A stretch of DNA of 64,000 nt from Rosa chinensis. Taxonomy: Eukaryota > Streptophyta > Magnoliopsida > Rosales > Rosaceae. A program made the position numbers and the translations under genes. How positions within the stretch are numbered: the first letter of the stretch is position 1; every line of letters starts with the position of its first letter. The stretch is from NCBI RefSeq assembly GCF_002994745.2, contig NC_037088.1:3663001-3727000 (forward strand), read 5' to 3'. Below are positions 10,415-21,889 of this stretch, in pieces. Below the pieces are notes generated by a model. It was not told the DNA's origin and did not search any database. It saw only the letters and a list, made by a program, of their open reading frames with translations.

Positions 10415-13400
10415 TAAAGTTTATCATGGAGGGTGCTTCAGCAGGGCACATACGTTGCTAGAAAGGTGGATTACTTTGATAACGTAGACAAGGACAAGAT
10501 GTCCCTTGTAGAGGTAGAGAACATGGCTAAGCAACTTAATCCGGGATATGAACACCAAAGAATCAATTACTGGTATAGGTGTGGGGATGAAACTGATGAG
10601 TTGATGAAATTGGAAACAGATGCAGACGTGATGATTATGTGTACAGCTGTACCCCATTGGTGGTTGGTCATACTTTATTTAGACCACATGGAGCTTAAAG
10701 GAGTGTTGAGGACTGCTTCATATTTGAAGATTTCTTTTTCAATCAAAAAGGTAGCTGTGGGGTGGTCATAGAAGAACTACTGGATGAACCAAGAAAGAAG
10801 CCAGGTGTGGTGATTAAAGAGATACCAAATGAACCAAGACCAGGAAGAAGCAAAGGAATTGAGATCAGAGAGGTTGACCAAGACCATGTACCTACTCAAG
10901 CAAGCACAGCTTGTGGTCTTAATCCAAAGGACAAGGCAAAACATAAGCGCTTAGAGTATACTTCAAGTGGCAAGCAAGGCTCAAGTGGAGGGAAAGTCAT
11001 AAATGGTGGAGGGCAGTCTAGTGGTGTAGAGAATGAAAATTCCATCTTTCATGATGTAAATATCGATTATTTAGATGCTATTCAGACCTTTGGTGGCTTG
11101 GAAGGGGTTTCTGATGATGGGGGCAGTGAGGAAGGGGACAATGAGGAAGTCAGTTCTGGTGAAGATGGCAGTGAGGATGAGGACTATGACCCCCAGGCCA
11201 ATGATGAGGAGTATGAACAGTATGGTGATGAGGGGGATGAGGATTGGATGGAGGGAGTTGTGCTTGAAGAAGCTACACAAAAAAACACCTAAGGCTGGAG
11301 TAGGGCTTTCTAGTAGTCAAAGGGAAAGTGAGCAAGAAAATGTGGCTGAGTTTTTTGATAATGAGGCCATGTTTGGTTTTCAAGATTCTGATGATGAGAA
11401 TTTGGGTTTTACCATAAATTCTGATGGGGAGCTTGAAGATGAAGGATTGGAATTCAATCCCAAATCTGACATGAACAAACCAGAATTTAAACTAAATTAG
11501 AAGTTTTCCACAGTTCAAGTATTGAGAGATGCATTGAGGGAGCATGCCATTCAAGGTGGATAGGAGTACATCTTCATCAAGAATGATAAGACAAGGTTGC
11601 GGGTTGTATGCAAGGAGGACAATTGTCCCTTCTTTATGTTTGCTTCCAAAATGCAGCATGAGAGCACTCTCATGATCAAGGTATATGATGGTACACACAA
11701 GTGCACAAGAAAATTTAACAATAGCATGGTGAAGCTTAGATATTTGATAGCAAATTTTAAGGATAAGATTGTGGTCAGTAAGAGCGTGAAGCCAGGTATG
11801 AAAGTTCAAAGTCTAAATGTGTTGTCCATTTGTGTTGCTTACTTATGTTTGTAGTTGTGTTATATTAAAGTGTGAACTGTTTGTTTTTTTCAGAATCTCT
11901 TGCAAAGACAATGTCATCAACCATTCGAGCAAGTGTTTCCAAGTCAATGGCATATAAAGCTAAAAGGGCAGCTCTGTTGGAATATGAGGGAAGCATCCGA
12001 GAGCAATATGCAAGGCTTTGTAATTATGGCAGGGAGCTTCAGAGGGTTGATCCAGCAACCTCTATTGATATTAAGTGCAGTTTTCCTAAGGGTAGCAAGA
12101 GACCAGTTTTTAAACGGATGTATATTTGCTTGAGAGCTCTTAAAATGGCTTCAAGGCTGGATGCAGATCTGTCATTGGACTAGATGGGGCACACCTGAAG
12201 GGACCTTTTGGAGGGCAACTGTTAATAGCTGTAGCAGTTGATGCAAATAACACATCATGAGTGGTGGCATATGCGATGGTGGAGCTGGAAACCAAGGATG
12301 CATGGATCTGGTTTCTAGAGTTATTGGTGAAGGATCTGGACATTGAACATGAAGGAAGGGGTTGGGTGTTTATAAGTGATAAACAGAAAGGTTTAATACC
12401 TACATTTGAAGAGGTAGTCACAAGGGCTCACATTAGATTTTGTGTGAGGCATATGTGGACAAACTTCACCAAGCTCTTTCCGGGAAAGGTCATGAAGGAT
12501 CAAATGTGGGCTTGTGCCAAGGCAACCACTTGCCTTATTTTCAAAAAGAAATGAATGAGATGAAGAGCCTAGATAATAATGCCTACAAGTGGATGATAGG
12601 TACTTTTTTTGGGCTTTTACTTGCAATGTTCCATTTTTTCCATTTTATTTGCAATATGATGTTTTTCATCACAACCTAATTAATTATGTTTGCAGCACCC
12701 GAGAGACCAGCTATACATTGGTGTCGGGCTTTCTTCAACACGGATGTGGACTGTGACATCATGATTAACAACATCTGTGAGAGTTTCAATGCGTGGATAT
12801 TAGATGCTAGGGGTAAGCCCCCTGTGACTATGTTGGAAGAATTAAGGGTGAAGCTAATGATACGGATTGCAGTGAAGAAGGAAAAAATGGAAGGGTACCA
12901 TCAGAATATCTGCCCCAAGCCAAGGGATATTATAGAGAGCAACAAGGAAAAGGCTGATGTGGACTGTATTGCAACATTCAATGGTGGAGACATTGCTGAG
13001 GTTGACAATATTGAGGGATCAAAGAATGTAGTGAACCTTGCAATGAGGACATGCACTTGCAGGAGGTGGGACTTGACTAGAATCCCCTGCAAGCATGTTA
13101 TTTCTGCCATATACATGAAGAGGGAAGACCCGGATGATTATGTAGCAGCATGCTATCTCAAGAATACCTATATGAGTATCTATAACAACCTGGTCCAGCA
13201 TGTTAAGAGCATGAATTTATGGTTTAGAGATGAGGATCCACCTATCTTACCCCCCTTCCAATATACAAGACAACCTGGAAGACCAAAAACAAAAAGATTC
13301 AAGCATGCTTCAGAAAAGGTGACAGATGCTGGTGTTAAACTAGGAAGGGTACAAAGATCACTGAGGTATCGCAATTGTCGCCAAGTTGGTCACAACATCA

Positions 13401-14008
13401 AAAGTTGTCAAAGACATTTACCCCAAAAAGAAAAGAAGACTGCAACATTGAATAGGAAGAGGAAGAATTCCAATGAGGAGGGACAAACTTCTGAAAATTA
13501 AGTAAAATGGGAGTATGAAGTACTTATATGACTCAAGTAATTGTCATTTGAAGTGTGGTTGTCAATTAACATGGTTATCACTTGTTCCTTATTTGTTGTA
13601 GTCCAAGAAAGCCAAGAAACAGTCCATGACCAATAATGAATTGAGGCAGAAAGCCAAAGAAAGGGCAGAGTACCAAAGGGTAACCTAATTGATTATCTTC
13701 TCTATATCTCCATGTATGTAATTTTCAACCTTTTTAAAACTCTGCTCATGTACTTCTATTGGGTTTTGTGTATGTTTCTAGAAAAAAAAATGGCTGCCTT
13801 GAAGGCATCAAGGTTGGAAGCAAATAGGTCAGCTCCAAAACCATCAAGGCCTCAACAAGCTACAACATCTGCTGAGAAAACTTCGAGGCCTATTCAAGCT
13901 GCATCTGCCCCGAAAACTTCAAGGCGCCAACAAGCTGCATCTGCCCCAACAGCTACAAGGTCCTCTCAAAGAATCAAGCAATACTCAGGTAAAGGAGATG
14001 AAAAATAG
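10415..14008 (+). pseudogene. MULE transposase (MuDR type), decayed
   Basis: Domains in order: a PB1-like N-terminus (about 10433-10680, TYVARKVDYFDN); a Ser/Asp/Glu-rich linker (to 11480); a MuDR-type DNA-binding region (11510-11795, CKEDNCPFFMFASK); the MULE catalytic domain (about 12130-12545) with the Asp motif GLDGAHLKG and the second Asp region ISDKQKGL; a SWIM zinc finger (13045-13115, CTCRRW..PCKH); and a zinc knuckle (13362-13405). Introns are likely at 11795-11893 and 12600-12695. Damage: a frameshift before QQGTYV, stops near 11498 and 11562, a frameshift near 12150, a TGA at about 12258, and the first knuckle Cys replaced by Tyr (YRNC). A Lys/Ser/Pro-rich last exon ends at 14008. 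Confidence 0.88.
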
Positions 14009-14542
14009 TTGTCGAAAGGGAACAGACATTAGCAAGCACATGATTAATTTTTAGGCATCCTTTTTTTGGGCAACCTTGTGTTGTGACACTTGGTTGCTAG
14101 CTCTAATCTTTTGATAAGATGATTAGAGCTATCTTCAATTCCAGCATAATTCGTACTTGAACAATTATAGAGGATGTAATGCTAAGATTTTTCTTATTTT
14201 GGGTAAATTAGATCTCTGTTTTGTGGCTTGCTATTGCTGAAAATACCATGTGTTTTGGGTTTATTATGAATGTAGGTGAATGGTTGTCTTGAACCTTCAT
14301 AGTTGATGAACCCTAATTGCTCAATTTATGCTTCCAGCTTACTCTGATTGTTTGGGTTATTATGCCACAGAAAATTAGCAGCAATCATTTTTTGGTTTAT
14401 GATCTATGTGATTAATTTGGGGATTTGGAGCAACAAAATTGACCAAGTTAGGAATGAAAAAATGGAAAAATTGAAGCACAGGGTAAGTTGGACATTTTCC
14501 CTTTCAAATTTAATGCACCCAGTTGACTTGGCATGGAAATGA

Positions 14543-14702
14543 CTGCCACATCAGTGAGATAACGGAGTGTTGGACGGAGGGTTGACAGCAGGGACGAATT
14601 GGGAGGAAATTGAGAGTTCAGAGATTTTTTAGGTGAAATTCAAATGTCAGGGACTGAAACGATGAAACCCTATAAGTATAGGGAGTAAGCAGTATTTAAT
14701 CC
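14543..14702 (-). repeat. Right TIR of the MULE
   Basis: Inverted partner of the left TIR, same shared blocks, with a few substitutions and small indels. Confidence 0.88.
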
Positions 14703-14711
14703 TATTTTATA

Positions 14712-15480
14712 ATATTTGCATGTGGTAAAAGTTGGGTAATATGCAGCACAAAAATTATTTTGCACTCATGAATGACATTTCAAAATGCATGGCAAGAGAG
14801 GAAGAACAATATCCATATGCAAAATATATTTTTCCAAAAAAAAATACGGAACGCACGCACATCGCTCGTGCAGGAAGGTCAGTAAAAATATAAAACGAAT
14901 TTTTCCTTTACCAGTTAACAGTGTCAAAAAAAATAACACGTGGCACCATTTTAATGGAAGACAAGAGAGGAGACAGGGATTTAAGGACAAAGAATTTGAA
15001 GGCATTTCAGAATTCAACATTTCTACTTGTACTAATTTGTTGCTCAGACAGCGCCCCAAGTAAATTAGGTTAATTAAGAGGTGATCTCTCTCTCTCTCTC
15101 TCTCAGTTCATACAGTCATAATTTCTGTATGTCTAGGAATAGATGTCCTATGATCGAGTTCCAAAAGGAGAAGGTAGCAGAGTATATCAGCAGTAATAAA
15201 ATATCAATGAAATTCTTGACGAAGTTTTATTTCTCTCAGGTTCTGAACAACATCTAAACTGAGTTTAGATATTGGCGGTGAAACCACGAACCTTCTTCCA
15301 CCCACCCAAGTGAGCACTCCCACCTGGGTCAGTAACAGGTGCGATGTTTCCTTCATCTCTTACTAATATGAAGATCTATGGCAACCAAAGATAGAACCTG
15401 CATAAAATCATATAAAGAATTTAGCTACTGGACACATTTCATTTCAACAACATAAGCACACAAATACACAGTTGCACACC
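14712..15480. other. Non-coding stretch with a CT repeat
   Basis: A CT run lies at about 15083-15105. On the minus strand a possible splice acceptor (ATGCAG, about 15395-15400) precedes a short segment without a long frame; it could be a downstream exon of the bHLH-derived gene at 15621-15945. Nothing else is recognised. Confidence 0.4.
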
Positions 15481-15620
15481 ATTGCCACATCTTCATGAAA
15501 GTTGGGAGTCTTCTTCTTCCTTTTCTCTCTCTCTCAACCCAACCAGAAAACCACAAACATCACTTAAACATTCAAATTTCAACTGTAACTATGTAAAAAC
15601 AACAGTACCAGTATTTTCTT

Positions 15621-15945
15621 ACCATGTATCGAAGAAGCAAATGTCGGCGAATGGTTCGGAGTGGAGAAGGAGGGCCGGAGGCCGAGTGTTTGGCTGTGAG
15701 GTTTGGAGATGGCGGCGATCTTCAGCTAGACTATGGCTGTCAGTGGCTTGACCCCTTCTTGCTCGTACATGAATATAGTCCTCGAGCGGCTCCGGTGGCT
15801 TTGAACCAGTCTTGCCTAGTTTCTCATTGGAAATATCACTAGCTTCAGCTGGAGAAGGTGACATCGACGCTGAAGGAGGCGGAGGCGGAAGAGGCATCGA
15901 TGCTGGAGACCGAGACCACATCGATGATGGAGGCGGAGATGACAT
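15621..15945 (-). pseudogene. bHLH transcription factor fragment, truncated in the basic region
   Basis: A Pro/Ser-rich N-terminus (residues 1-50) leads into DYIHVRARRGQATDSHSLAE (15780-15721). In plant bHLH proteins of the bHLH62/74/78 group this block starts the DNA-binding basic region and continues with ER.RREKISERM. Here it switches after the Glu to DRRHLQTSQPN, which is unrelated. The ER residues that contact DNA and both helices are gone. The new tail ends at CFFDTW, immediately before a GTAAGAAAA splice-donor-like sequence, so a chimeric spliced transcript is possible. Either a broken gene or a captured exon; the N-terminal repeats of Pro codons are low complexity. Confidence 0.7.
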
Positions 15946-16179
15946 AGAAGATGGAGAAGACAGAGGCTGGAGGAGGCGGAGACTGGAGAAGACTGAGCAT
16001 AGAGTTTTGAGAAGAAGAGAGCGGCGGCCTCAGTTCGACAAACTATCGAAGAGAGTCAAGAGATGAAGACGTGGAGTTGTTGCCCTAGAGTCCTAGACAC
16101 GCCTAGGTTTTAAGCCTTGGACTTGGATTGACTTGGGAAGAAATGGGCCATTGGGCCTCAGACATTAATAGGTTATTTG

Positions 16180-18920
16180 TGTAACGTCCCGTATCTTAAA
16201 TTAATCGTTTACTAGTCATTTGGACGGTAAACGACAATTACTTCAACTTTTACTCTGTTTTGATACTTTTAGTGGTCTTAAAAGTTGACTTTTTGTTCGG
16301 GTCAAAATTTGAGAAAATTTCCTTCATGAAAGTTGTAGAAGACGTTAAACCGAGCGCGTGCATATGTGGTACATAACAATCGGAATTCGTATGTGAAAGA
16401 TATGGCTTAAAATGTGAAACATACTGTTCATGGTAATTATATATATATATGGAAATTACTGTTGGTAGATTTCCATTTTCGGAAATCCACCCCAACTCGG
16501 TAACTCTCTCTTCTTCTTCCCCGAGCTCTCTCTTCCCTTCGGCCTCCCTTTGATTTCCGGCCAATCTCCTCCTTCCGGCCACCCAAACGACGAACCCAAG
16601 GCATAGGACGACGCTCCTCCTCCCCCTTGACACGCCTACGGTGGTGATTCACAATGATTTGGCCGGAATTTCGCAAATCGGGCTTCCAAACTTTACTGTA
16701 GCAGTCGTCTTCGATCGTTGATTTCTTCAAATTCTGGCCATCTCCGGCTGCAAAACCAGGCATAGTAGAAGCGCCTCGAGCCATTTGTCATTTCCCATCA
16801 AGCTTCTAGCTTCAATTAGTGGTGTAGAGAGCGAATCGAAGAAATTTCAAATCCTAGGGTTCTTGAATTTTCTGGAAATTTTTCACCGGCCAAATTAGAG
16901 CTCTTCCATGTAAAATTGGAACTTGTTGTAGTTGAGAAAGAGGTTGGATTTGTTGAGTAGGTGGTGCTGCCAAATTTTGGTGGTCATCGGAGGTGGTTGC
17001 CGGTGGCGCGTGAACCCCACGCGCCACCACTGTAGGTTGCGCATGGAGGCACATAGGGCTGCCTTTTAAATTCAATTTTTAGCCTATTAAATCCTATAAA
17101 TGTTGTAGAGCTTATATATGAAGTTTGGTGAAGATTGGAGAAGTTTTCAATCGATTATAAATTTCTGAAATTTAGAATTACCGTCGGATTTCTTTCGAAC
17201 TTGCTTTAGAAATTGTAAATCGATGAATATAAATTATTGGTGAAGTTTGGATGGATATCAAGGAGAATTGAAAGAGTTAAGATTTAAGGAGACATTTAGG
17301 AATTCGATTTTAATTATCGTAAAATAAATTTCCACCCTATACTTATTCGTTTACGGATTATTAATTGTACAGGGTGATGTATTGAATTACTACATAGTGA
17401 AGGAGCCCTAATGCTTGGTCGCCTAAATAGTACTGTGAGTGGACATTTGTTTTTAAATAATGATGCATGCATTTATTTCTTAAAGTAATACTCTAGTTAT
17501 TTATCATATTACTTTTCGAGCATGTAATTGTTTTCGGATTTTGATTTTGATTTATCTCGAGGAATTACATTCATTGATGTGTTTCATGAAGTGATTATGA
17601 ATTATTCCGGTTGTAATTTTCAGATATTAATTTTGTTATGCCCGGATTCGAAATTATGATTTATGTTGTTTTTCAACAAAGTATTTTTCATGATATTTTC
17701 TAAAATGGAATATTAGTTCATTATTAAATTTCCTTGCTTATTCATCATTGACCCGAGAATATTTTTGGCGTGTGGGACACGCAGTTGATTTATTGATATT
17801 TCATATTTATTTATCGACTTTCGGTTTTGGCATTGGGAATGTCTTGATGATGATTTTGGAATTGGTTTTGTTTCAGTTTACGGAGATCATGTTTATTATT
17901 ATTTCTCGCCTTTCTGCTATTGATTTGAGATACTTTTGGCGTGTGGGACACATCGATGATATTTTCGGCTTACTATGAGAATTTGGGGGAAGCTTTATGG
18001 ATTTATGTGGTTTTCGGATTTTCTTTTTGCCATACTTCGGGTGATTATTTATCATGCTAGCATTGATATGTCCGCCTTTGTGGCGAGGTGATGGAATCAC
18101 CGAAGCCCGTCCGCCTTTGTGATGCTGGTTACTGTCATTGTGACAGTAATGCTGAAACCCAGTATCCTAATCGCTACACTTAGTGGCGTGTGGGTATATA
18201 ACGGGAGTTTATGGGAGTACTTTAGCCTGGGAGGCTATCACCCGAGCCTGGGAGGTTCATTCGTATGGCTATCTTCTTCCTCTATTTTTATATTATTTCT
18301 GGGCTAGCGGGGTCTAGTCCGATGATATGATACTCAGCGGGTTTGAATTACAGTTTCCAGTCTCCAGTTTCCTGATTTTAAGAAATAAAATTTTACAAAC
18401 GTTGCATGCATCGAGATTTTATAAATTTAAATAAGTGGGAAAGTATCAAAGCTTTTTTAATTTAAACTATCCTGATTATTTATTTTGTCCACTCACACTA
18501 ACGTGTTTTTAATTACTTTCCCCTGGGCCCTTCGGTTTCAAATGCCCAGTTTGCAGGCTAGGTTAGTTCAAGTCGGGCGTACATGGAGTCGAGGCATAGC
18601 CAACAGCATTGCTTTCGCGTACTCATTCTATTTTTGTTTTCTTTGTTACCTAGTGGATTAGTATTGCTCTGATAACCTGTGGGATTAATATTGTTTTTGG
18701 GATTAGACTGATATTTGTGAAATTGGAGTTGTGATTTGGGGAGCAGGGTGGCTCCAGGAGAATAAGGATGGATTGCTTAGAAGTGTAAATGTTTTTTTAC
18801 AGGTTTTGGGTAGTCCATTTTTAGGGGAAGTTCCGCCAAATTTTTGGTATAATTTATTCTAAGGTGGGCCCCGCAGGGCCACTTTGGATTTCAGGATGAA
18901 ATTCGGAGCGGGTCCTGTCA
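16180..18920 (+). mobile_element. Solo LTR (gypsy family A) with TSD ATTTG
   Basis: The segment starts TGTAACGTCCCG and ends GGGTCCTGTCA and is flanked by identical 5-bp copies ATTTG (16175-16179 and 18921-18925). No primer site or internal region follows, so it is a complete solo LTR of 2741 bp, the product expected from LTR-LTR recombination. It is related to the LTR at 6369-8982 in reverse orientation. Open frames inside it are not genes. Confidence 0.93.
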
Positions 18921-18980
18921 ATTTGGGTAAATTGGGTTTATACCAATTTTCTAATATAACACATATACAGATTTTAAATT

Positions 18981-20085
18981 GGATTAATTTCAGTTTACCC
19001 ACCTGAGGTTTGGGGGTGAAATGATTTCACCCCCTCTACTTTCAATTTTGAATTTTTACCCCCTAAACTTTTCAATTTCAATCAGCAGTGTCCAATTTTT
19101 ACTGTTCCGTCCAAATTAGACGTTAAGTTTGACTTTTGAGGGTTAAAATGGTCATTTCAACATTAAAAAAAAATTCTGCTTTTTAGTTTTTTTTTTTTGT
19201 TCTGTTTCTTCTTTTTTTTTTTTTTTTTTGTCTCCAACCTATACACCACAAGTTATAATAAAAATACTCTAGGTAGTTGAAAGTCACTCGCTGGTCTACG
19301 ATATTTGTGACATATCTCCGATAAAGTGAAGAATTTAGGATATATCCCAAATAAAGTGAAGAAATATTTGTAAAAAATAATTTTACACTTTATCTGTAAA
19401 TAAATATCTGTATATCCCCAATAAAGTGAAGAAATATCTGTGTAAAATCATTTTTGGTCTACGATATTTGTGATATATATCCAAAAATTGAAGAATTTTA
19501 GGATATATCCCCAATAAAGTGAAGAAATATCTGTGTAAAATCATTTTTTGTCTGCGATATTTGTGATATATATCCAATATTTATCTGTAAATAAATATCT
19601 GTAAAAAATGATTTTACACAGATATTTCTTCACTTTATTGGGGATATACAGATATTTATTTACAGATAAAGTGTAAAATTATTTTTTACAGATATTTCTT
19701 CACTTTATTGGGGATATATTCTAAAATTCTTCACTTTATCGGAGATATATTACAAATATCGTAGACCAGTTAGCGGCTTTCAACCACCTAGAATATTTTT
19801 TTGTTTTTATAAACCTATTATAATTTGTGGTGTATAGGTTGAAGATAAAAAAAAACTAAAAAACTAAAAAACAGAAGAAAAAAAATTATTTTTTAATTTT
19901 TTATGTTGAAATGACCATTTTAGCCCTCAAAAGTCAAACTTAACGTCCAATTTGGACGGAACAGTAAAAATTGGACAAGACTGATTGAAATTGAAAAGTT
20001 TAGGGGGTAAAAATTCAAAATTGAAAGTAGAGGGGGTGAAATGATGACACCCCCAAACCTCAGGGGGGTAAACTGAAATTAATCA
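18981..20085. mobile_element. Foldback MITE 1 (Mutator-type, 9-bp TSD)
   Basis: The two halves are reverse complements over almost the whole 1.1 kb. The left starts GGATTAATTTCAGTTTACCC; the right ends GTAAACTGAAATTAAT. Flanks carry TTTTAAATT twice (18972-18980 and 20086-20094). The centre has repeated units around CTTCACTTTATTGGGGATAT, in both directions. It has no coding capacity. The 9-bp TSD and long TIR place it with Mutator-derived elements. A second copy is at 42763-44001. Confidence 0.9.
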
Positions 20086-20134
20086 TTTTAAATTTTATTT
20101 CTATGTAATAGAAAATAATCAAAATATTATTTAA

Positions 20135-20325
20135 ATTTTAGGGCCGGGCTGGGCTTGGCCCTTACGGGCTCAATAGGGCAGGGTTGTAGGGTAGGGTCGG
20201 GTTTCATTTGCATGACCCTTACCCTACCCTATTTGAGAAAGGGTAGGACCGGCCCGCCCTAATGCAGGGGCCGGATCAGGCTTCCGCCCTACGGGCCGGA
20301 GGGTTATTTGATGAGGCTTAGCCTC
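20135..20325. repeat. GC-rich hAT-like terminal fragment
   Basis: Short inverted GC motifs (GGGCCGGGCTGGG, CCGGCCCGCCC, CGGGCCGGAGGG) and repeats of CCCTACCCT resemble the ends of the hAT-type element at 49435-53216. No TSD or intact TIR was found, so this is only a likely relic. Confidence 0.4.
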
Positions 20326-21800
20326 AGCTATATAGATCTGTTGACACGTCCTCAGGGTGACCCCCCACCTGCGTAGGTAAAAGAATTTTCGGTGAAACCA
20401 TAGGAAATGTGAAATTGCAGAGGGAGGGTTGTGTTACAATTGCCGACTATTTTTTGGATGTATTAACAGATTTTATATTTTGTTTTGTTTTGTTGTTTTT
20501 AGCACCTGAATTTCCTCTCCTCTGTCATTTGAACTTTACTTAACAATCATATGTTCCAGAGTTCATGATTCCTTCAAATAGATTATTCAATACATGATTT
20601 GGCATATTTCAAGAGGTGTACTATTTTAAGCTGTGTCCTTCACACTTCAATTCTTAGATATTTTTGAAATTTGTCATTCAGTATCGTTTACTAAGTTTGA
20701 GCTCGATGTTTGTGTTTCAGGCACTGCTTTCTATTTAGTTTTCAGGATAATTCCTACTCTTTTTAAGATGCTCTCATCCCGTCTGCTAAACTTTTCAATT
20801 GCGTTTTTTAACCAGCTGCGGCCTTACCCCGAAAATAGGACGCATAGATCACTTGTTTTTTTTTTTTCTTTCTGGTCAGCGTGTTTTAGGTACAGCATGT
20901 ATGAATGTGATGCGTGTATGTGAAACCTTTTTATAGTGCTTATGACCAAGCTGTTAAGAGGTCTTCTGTCTAGAAGTACACTGTACAGCATATATAAACC
21001 TACTCTTTAGATATGAGTTTTATCAAGAGAATGCGCTGCCTCTAATTGCATCTGCTCACTTTCTGCCTTTCTGGGTAGATGCTTTAATCTTATTTAATTT
21101 TGCTCTAAATAAAGTAGATGAAAGGCCGCCCACTCCGTTTGTACTTGTCTTCATACGATCTCTGCAGCTATGAAGGAGTCAAATAATGTCACGATTCGCA
21201 AAAAGCTGCTATCCAACCCGTGCGCAGATAAATTACCCAGCGGTCTATAGAAATCAAAATTGACCTTAAGCAGTCGAGAAAAACAGACACCAGAACATTT
21301 TGGAGAAACGATTATTTGACTGCGCATACTCGAAAATCCTCCAATATACGGATCAAGCCATGTTATATTAATGTCCTTCTCCGGCGTGACCCATATGCAC
21401 GTCAGTGCCTCTGGTGGCCGGGTGCAGGAATGACTGCAGTTTATAGAAAATCAAGGTGCTTGCTGTGAAGATGCATGCCTTTTATTTTGGTAGCTGGGTC
21501 AGCTGCATGGGAAGATTCATGCCGGTTGTTTTGAATTATAAGTACCTTGATCTCTGACTTTTCGTTTTATCGTGGATTACGCAAGAGTTCTTTGCTTATT
21601 TTTATTGGTTTGTCAATTTACCTGATGAATGATTAAAGAAAATTATACTCCACTATATGAATAAGAATATTACAGATATTCAAGTTGGAATTGGACGGGG
21701 AGAAGAATACGGGAGCCTTCCTCAATTATTTTTCAGAAAACGCGTGGCCCCCTAGTTACGTGAGATGAAATGACGTGATTAGCTTATAATACTCAAGTCA
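20326..21800. other. Intergenic stretch, no gene seen
   Basis: AT-rich, with short open frames only (the longest, 96 codons at 20633-20923, shows no domain). No TIR, TSD or RNA gene noticed. Confidence 0.5.
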
Positions 21801-21804
21801 CACT

Positions 21805-21889
21805 CGATGGGCCTTTATTTAAGGGATCGCTCTCCGCTTTAACTAACTCACTCTACTTCTCCGCATTCCGCAATGGCGCAAAAAATAGG
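21805..21889 (+). promoter_or_regulatory. Candidate promoter and first exon
   Basis: A TTTATTTAAG TATA-like box at about 21815 is followed by a pyrimidine-rich leader and ATGGCGCAAAAAATAG (21873-21888), then GTACGC, a possible splice donor. The arrangement looks like a plant promoter with a very short first exon. I found no downstream exon that clearly joins it; the ankyrin gene starts 4 kb away. It may be an orphan or a remnant. Confidence 0.3.

Larger units (their letters stand above)
9208..14702 (+). mobile_element. Mutator-like element (MULE) with 9-bp TSD
   Basis: A 5.5-kb element flanked by identical 9-bp copies of TATTTTATA (9199-9207 and 14703-14711), the TSD length typical of Mutator. 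The ends are long inverted repeats starting GAGTTAATTACTG on the left and, in reverse complement, GGATTAAATACTGC on the right. A transposase gene in plus orientation fills the middle. Intact TSD and TIRs suggest a fairly young insertion, but the gene carries stops and frameshifts, so it would depend on another source of transposase. Confidence 0.92.

Noticed and set aside
10762..11500. Two overlapping acidic and basic open frames taken as separate genes
   Set aside because: They are two frames of the low-complexity linker of the MULE transposase.
19300..19760. Regularly repeated palindromic units that look array-like
   Set aside because: They are the central repeats of a foldback transposon in a plant genome; unit length and spacing vary and there are no distinct spacers, so this is not a CRISPR.
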